A stretch of 11,211 nt of DNA, from positions 1 to 11,211 of the forward strand of contig JAAAVE010000961.1 of assembly GCA_015679605.1 (NCBI GenBank), read 5' to 3'. Source of the stretch: Podila epigama. Taxonomy: Eukaryota; Mortierellomycota; Mortierellomycetes; Mortierellales; Mortierellaceae. Both the position numbers and the translations under genes were made by a program. The notes beneath the pieces were generated by a model, which was not told the DNA's origin, ran no database searches, and was given only the letters and a program-made list of their open reading frames with translations. Position 1 is the first letter of the stretch. Each line of letters starts with the position of its first letter. Positions 7,477 to 11,211 of this stretch are shown in pieces.

Positions 7477-9251
7477 TTACTATAAGAAATGAGGTACAGA
7501 CAAATAAATAGATGAAGAGAGTGAATAAGAATGATGTCAAGTCTCATTTTTGGCCAAGCATCAACAATCCGAATACAATGACAACAAAGAAGAATGGATG
7601 AAAGACAAAGGTCACTTGAATCACTTACAGCAGCAGCCTTGACACGCTGGGCAGCACGCTTTCCAGTCTGGGCCTGGAAACCAGACTTGATGGCAGAGAC
7701 GGATCTTGTCGAACCGCAAGCCTCGCACTGAAGGAAGAAGAGACGGTTCTCCTTGGTGAGGATGGTGTCGGGCGATTTGCAGGTCTTGCAGGTGACGTAC
7801 TCGACAATGTAACGACGCAACACGGCCTCGATCTGCTTCTGCTGGAAACGTCCCTTGATGACCAAGCGCTGGCTTCCGTCAATGGAACCTGATGTTCCCA
7901 ATTCGGCAAACAAGAACTGGATAACGTGCTCGGGTTGACGATGCATCCTCTTGCAAATATCAGCAACGTTGGCAAATACAGTCTTCTTGTTACCATCACG
8001 CATGACCGAGGGGGGCACGATGGTGTAGCGCTTCTTCTCACCAGCCAGCTCAGGGTTGTTTTGGCGAAGAATCTTGAAGACGCGGGAGAGAAGCTCGGTA
8101 TATGTGTAGTCGCGGTTCGATCCGATCCAGCCTTCCTCAGACTCGCCTCCAGCCTTGGCGCTAGAACGATCCTCGTCATCAGCAGCAAAAGGATCATCAG
8201 GATCTCTGGCACCATCCTCGCCCTCCTGCTCCTGGCCATCCTCGAAAGCCGAGAAATCAACCTTCTTGGACTTTTTCTTCTTCTTCTTCATGTCGCCAAA
8301 GTCGAAAGAATCACCACCCTCAGCAGGGGCTTCCTCACCGCCCTCGGCAGCAGCAGCATCATCCTGAGGAAATATATGGAAAAAAAATAACATATATGTG
8401 AGTAAAGAGACCTAGTTCGGGGCTGTACGATTCGAGAGGATCGATGCGCTTTTTCTTTCCTTGAAGCCGAAATTTTGCATTTTGCATCTTTAACCATGCG
8501 CGAATATAAGGCCAAAAGCGGCATCTCTCCCTCTTTACCTCAACCTTGACCTTCTTCTTCTTCTTCTTCTTCTCGCCAAACATGGCCATAGGGTCTTCCT
8601 CGGCAGCATCTATGAGTGCATAATTAAATTAAAGGGAGAGTGTTACGTGAGTCATTATGATTTCAGAGTACACAAAGACCGTTGCCATGAAAAAAACAGA
8701 ATACTGCGGATAAAATATATATGTCCACGATTCTCTCTCTGGACACGAAAACACTCAACTTACCAGCAACAGGGGCAGCCTCTTGGTTCTCCTGTGCCTC
8801 CTCAACGGGCTCCTCCTCAACTTTCTTGGACTTTTTCTTCTTCTTCTTCATGGTAGGGTCGAACAAGAGCTAAAATAATATTTGCACAAAAAAAAGTTCT
8901 GATTAGATTCGAGTTTCGTGCCTGTGGGGGTGATGTCTCTTGCTTCAGTCCCCCACTTTGCACGTCTATTTCATTTCATTGTTGTCGTAGAGTATTCCTT
9001 CTTTTTTTTTGTGTCAGTTGTCGTATGTGAGGTAATGAAAAGAATGATGTCGTAATGTGATGTTTGCGTGTTGCTGTTGCTGTTTCTTATTTTTCTTTCG
9101 CGATTCATGTCCTTGTAAGTTATATGTAATATGTGGAAGTGCTTCGATAGGGTTTTTTTGGGTCGAAGGAAGATGGAGAAATAAGCCTTACGCTGGGATC
9201 TTCCTCTTGGAGGTCCATGGACTGGAGCTTCTCTTCAATTTCCGCCGACAT
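7477..9251 (-). CDS. SUI3: Translation initiation factor eIF2 subunit beta
   Basis: Beta subunit of eIF2, which brings initiator Met-tRNA with GTP to the 40S ribosome in the cytoplasm. Minus-strand exons: 9251-9192, 8869-8764, 8609-8539, 8363-7629, 7479-7477; 324 residues (yeast Sui3 285, human 333). The N-terminal half has three lysine boxes (about 28-36, 69-77, 105-113) that in known eIF2-beta bind eIF5 and eIF2B-epsilon; each is on its own exon. The core domain starts at [15 protein letters not shown] (about 157) and includes LGTSGSIDG and [18 protein letters not shown]. The C-terminal zinc ribbon has Cys 271, 274, 292 and 295 (CKTC...CEAC). Exon 4 ends RVKAAA at a perfect GTAAGT donor. 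The acceptor TTCTTATAG at 7480 then supplies TAA directly; an alternative acceptor at 7543 gives ACT TGA. The first intron is the longest (8870-9191, 322 nt). Essential, complete gene. Confidence 0.95.
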
Positions 9252-9753
9252 GATGATGATGGATGGATGGGGTGTGAAGTGATGAGTGGAGAGAAAAAAA
9301 AAAAGAGAATAGATGATTATTCTTGCATCTGTTGTATATGGTCAGAGGATGCCCTCTCTCAAAAAATAAACAATATGTGGCGCAGCCTGTTCATTGCATC
9401 ACGTGTATCGAATAAGTAAATTTATCTTGACAGCCAAGTAAGTAAAATAAAATAGACAAAGTGTAGATTAAGTTATTAAGCTGTTGCTGATGGCCAAAGT
9501 GTCACAAGGGAAAAAGCAAACAAAAAAAAAGAAAAGACACGATGGACCTGTGCGCAATGGTATGTGGTTTCATGGCACTCTTTTCTTTTTGTTCAGTTTT
9601 GTGTTTTGTGTTTTGTGTGTTGTGTCGTCGGTTATATTCTTTTTCTTCTCTTCTTTTCTTTTCTGCTTTTCTTTTCCTTTTCTTCACACTTGCGCTCTCA
9701 CTCTCTGCTCGCCAAACCTCACAAATACACTTGAAAAAAAAAAAAGCAAAGAC
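9252..9753. promoter_or_regulatory. Shared divergent upstream region (eIF2-beta / XPG-like nuclease)
   Basis: These 502 bp separate two genes transcribed away from each other and so should contain both promoters. Next to the eIF2-beta ATG are GATG/GGAT repeats and an A-run (9295-9303). On the nuclease side a T-rich then C/T-rich tract spans about 9580-9712, ending some 40 bp before that ATG, a layout typical of fungal core promoters and transcription starts. An open frame crosses this tract in frame with the nuclease from 9484, but its translation is Phe/Val-rich low complexity and not credible coding. Confidence 0.5.
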
Positions 9754-11181
9754 ATGGGCATCCAAGGGTGGAACGCGCTCATGGCCCGTGCCGATATTCA
9801 AGGCAAGCTGCTGAACTCGCCACGGTCCCAGTCCAAGCATGTACATCTCGACCTCATGGGCACATACTATTTTCTCATTCGTTGTCTCTACATGGCCACA
9901 CCTCATCGCGATGCTCGACTTGTCACCAATCACATTCACCGAAAGCTCGCGGCTGCCTTTTCTATTCAAGGCACGACCATCCATCTCGACGGTCGACCCA
10001 GTGTCGAAAAGGCCGCTGAACATTTGCACCGCCACCGCCTCAAAGAGCATGCCTTGCGCCGTGCAACCACTCTCGTCGAGCAATATGAGGCTGCTGTCCA
10101 TAACATGTCCCCTACACTCGCCGACTTGCCCACACCAACAGAAATCCTCGAACGTCTCGATGATTGTCGGTCCGTGCCCAAGGTCATTGGTGAACGCATC
10201 CTCACCAACTTGGAAAAGAAGGGCTGGCGCGTCTGCTTCTGCCAAGGCGAGGCCGACATTTGCATCGCGCGACAGCCATCTGTTGAGACGTGCGCCGTTG
10301 TCTCGGCGGACTCGGACATGTTCCTCCATCGCCGAATCCAAGAAGTGATTCGTCCCAATCCTGCCAACAAAAAACAGTTTCTGGTCTACCAACGACCTCA
10401 TGTCCTACAACGTCTTGGCTTCTCCACTGAGGCCCAGCTCATGGTCCTGGCTGTTGTCTCTCGCTCAGACTATACACGGAACAATGCGCGTGGCTATGGC
10501 TTGGTCAAGAACTACAAACTCATCCGAAGTCTCACACCGCTCCTTCCAACTTCAGCCCAAGCTGTACGGCGTCGGCAACAACAATCATCCACGGAGCGGC
10601 TCCTTCAGGAGAGTGAGAGCATTTTGGACCAGTACTTTGAGCAGGTCGACGTGGATGAAGAGCGATTTGAGCACGCCATCAATGTCTTTTGGCATCTGCA
10701 AGATACGTTACTGCCTAGGAGGAGATCAAAGTTTCTGCGACGTAGCTTCAATGCTGACGCCATGGCACTCACAGCCCGACTGGCACATGCAGAAGCGCGT
10801 CTGATGGCCGCCCAACTGGCTGCTGAAATTGAGCTGGCAGCATCCATGGCAAGGTGAGAATGTCACACTGTTTTTCTTTTTTTTTTTTGGTCATCTTTGC
10901 TTTGCACACAATCAATCTTTTTCACTTGATCCTAACAATTTATATTTATCACCTGCAATTGTGATAGCTTGCGTATATCTCAATCTCAACAACGAAATCG
11001 TACACAGAACCCACGAGAGCATATGCACCGTCGTCAACTGCAGCAACAGCAGCAATCACCGCCGCCACAGTATCGACCCAATGAGAGTCGCAAAAACAAA
11101 AACAACAACAAAAGCAAAAATAGCGTATATCGTAAAGAGACGCCTCGGAGATATCACGCAAAAGATCTTTCCACCATCTAA
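9754..11181 (+). CDS. XPG/FEN1-like structure-specific nuclease, unnamed family
   Basis: Predicted metal-dependent nuclease of the PIN-like XPG/FEN1 superfamily, which cuts DNA or RNA at flaps, bubbles or 5' ends. The true substrate here is unknown. Exons: 9754-10853 and 10968-11181, joined over an intron with GTGAGA donor, CTAAC branch motif (10932-10936) and GATAG acceptor; 437 residues. The start is fixed by MGIQGWNAL, the family's free Gly-2 N-terminus. Acidic metal ligands are all present: Asp33 (LDLMGTYYFL), Asp79 (IHLDGRPS), Glu166 and Asp168 (QGEADICIA), Asp186 and Asp188 (SADSDMF), Asp239 (SRSDY). A helix-hairpin-helix-like RGYGLVKNYKLI follows. It is not FEN1, EXO1, RAD2 or GEN1 by eye: helical-arch and insert regions differ, there is no recognisable PCNA-binding motif, and the tail (from about 367) is Gln/Asn/Arg/Lys-rich and probably disordered. 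Probably active, with role unknown. Confidence 0.85.
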
Positions 11182-11211
11182 AATGCACACACTATCATTT
11201 TTGACGCGTCT

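Noticed and set aside
7625-8390. Other long frames over the eIF2-beta exon 4
   Set aside because: They are shadows in other frames or on the opposite strand of a clear eIF2-beta exon, with Arg/Ser-rich or Leu-rich translations and no family signal.
8870-9191. Possible snoRNA inside the long first intron of eIF2-beta
   Set aside because: No convincing box C with paired box D, and no H/ACA hairpin pattern, was found on the sense strand. A few GTGATGT matches are on the opposite strand only.
9484-9753. Upstream in-frame extension of the XPG-like nuclease
   Set aside because: The extension translates a T-rich promoter tract into Phe/Val low complexity. The family requires the MGI start found at 9754.
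9502-10401. Long minus-strand frame of 299 codons
   Set aside because: It is a shadow of the XPG-like gene exon. The plus-strand product has family motifs and this one does not.

Overview
The window looks like nuclear DNA of a filamentous fungus. Genes are broken by short spliceosomal introns (about 70-320 nt, mostly near 100 nt) with GT...AG ends and frequent CTAAC/CTTAAC branch-site motifs. Homopolymer and pyrimidine tracts are common, and gaps between genes are only a few hundred bases. Intron style and gene content suit an early-diverging fungus (Mucoromycota, perhaps Mortierella-like); that placement is an impression, not a search result. No bacterial, phage or CRISPR features were seen.

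Left third (1-3346): poor in intact genes. Coding-like reading frames lie mainly on the minus strand but are interrupted by stops, frame changes or uncertain introns. They comprise a partial fragment at the left edge, an isolated fragment at 718-1035, a possible small spliced gene at 1397-2290 and a clearly disrupted stretch at 2427-3195. A 12-bp minisatellite lies between the last two. None of these families was recognised.

Right two thirds (3347-11181): four well-supported multi-exon genes. In order they are TAD2/ADAT2 (tRNA wobble adenosine deaminase catalytic subunit, +, six exons), LAS1 (HEPN endoribonuclease of pre-rRNA ITS2 processing, +, five exons), the beta subunit of translation factor eIF2 (SUI3, -, five exons) and an XPG/FEN1-like nuclease with a complete set of metal-binding acidic residues (+, two exons). 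TAD2 and LAS1 are in tandem; LAS1 and eIF2-beta converge; eIF2-beta and the nuclease diverge from a 502-bp shared upstream region.

Three of the four genes serve protein synthesis (tRNA modification, ribosome maturation, initiation), but nothing shows co-regulation and the grouping may be chance. I found no clear new multi-gene system. The best leads are the unnamed XPG-like nuclease, the exon-by-exon lysine boxes and stop-codon terminal exon of eIF2-beta, and the eroded minus-strand genes on the left. Exon boundaries were assigned by eye from reading frame, splice signals and family conservation; no transcript data were available.
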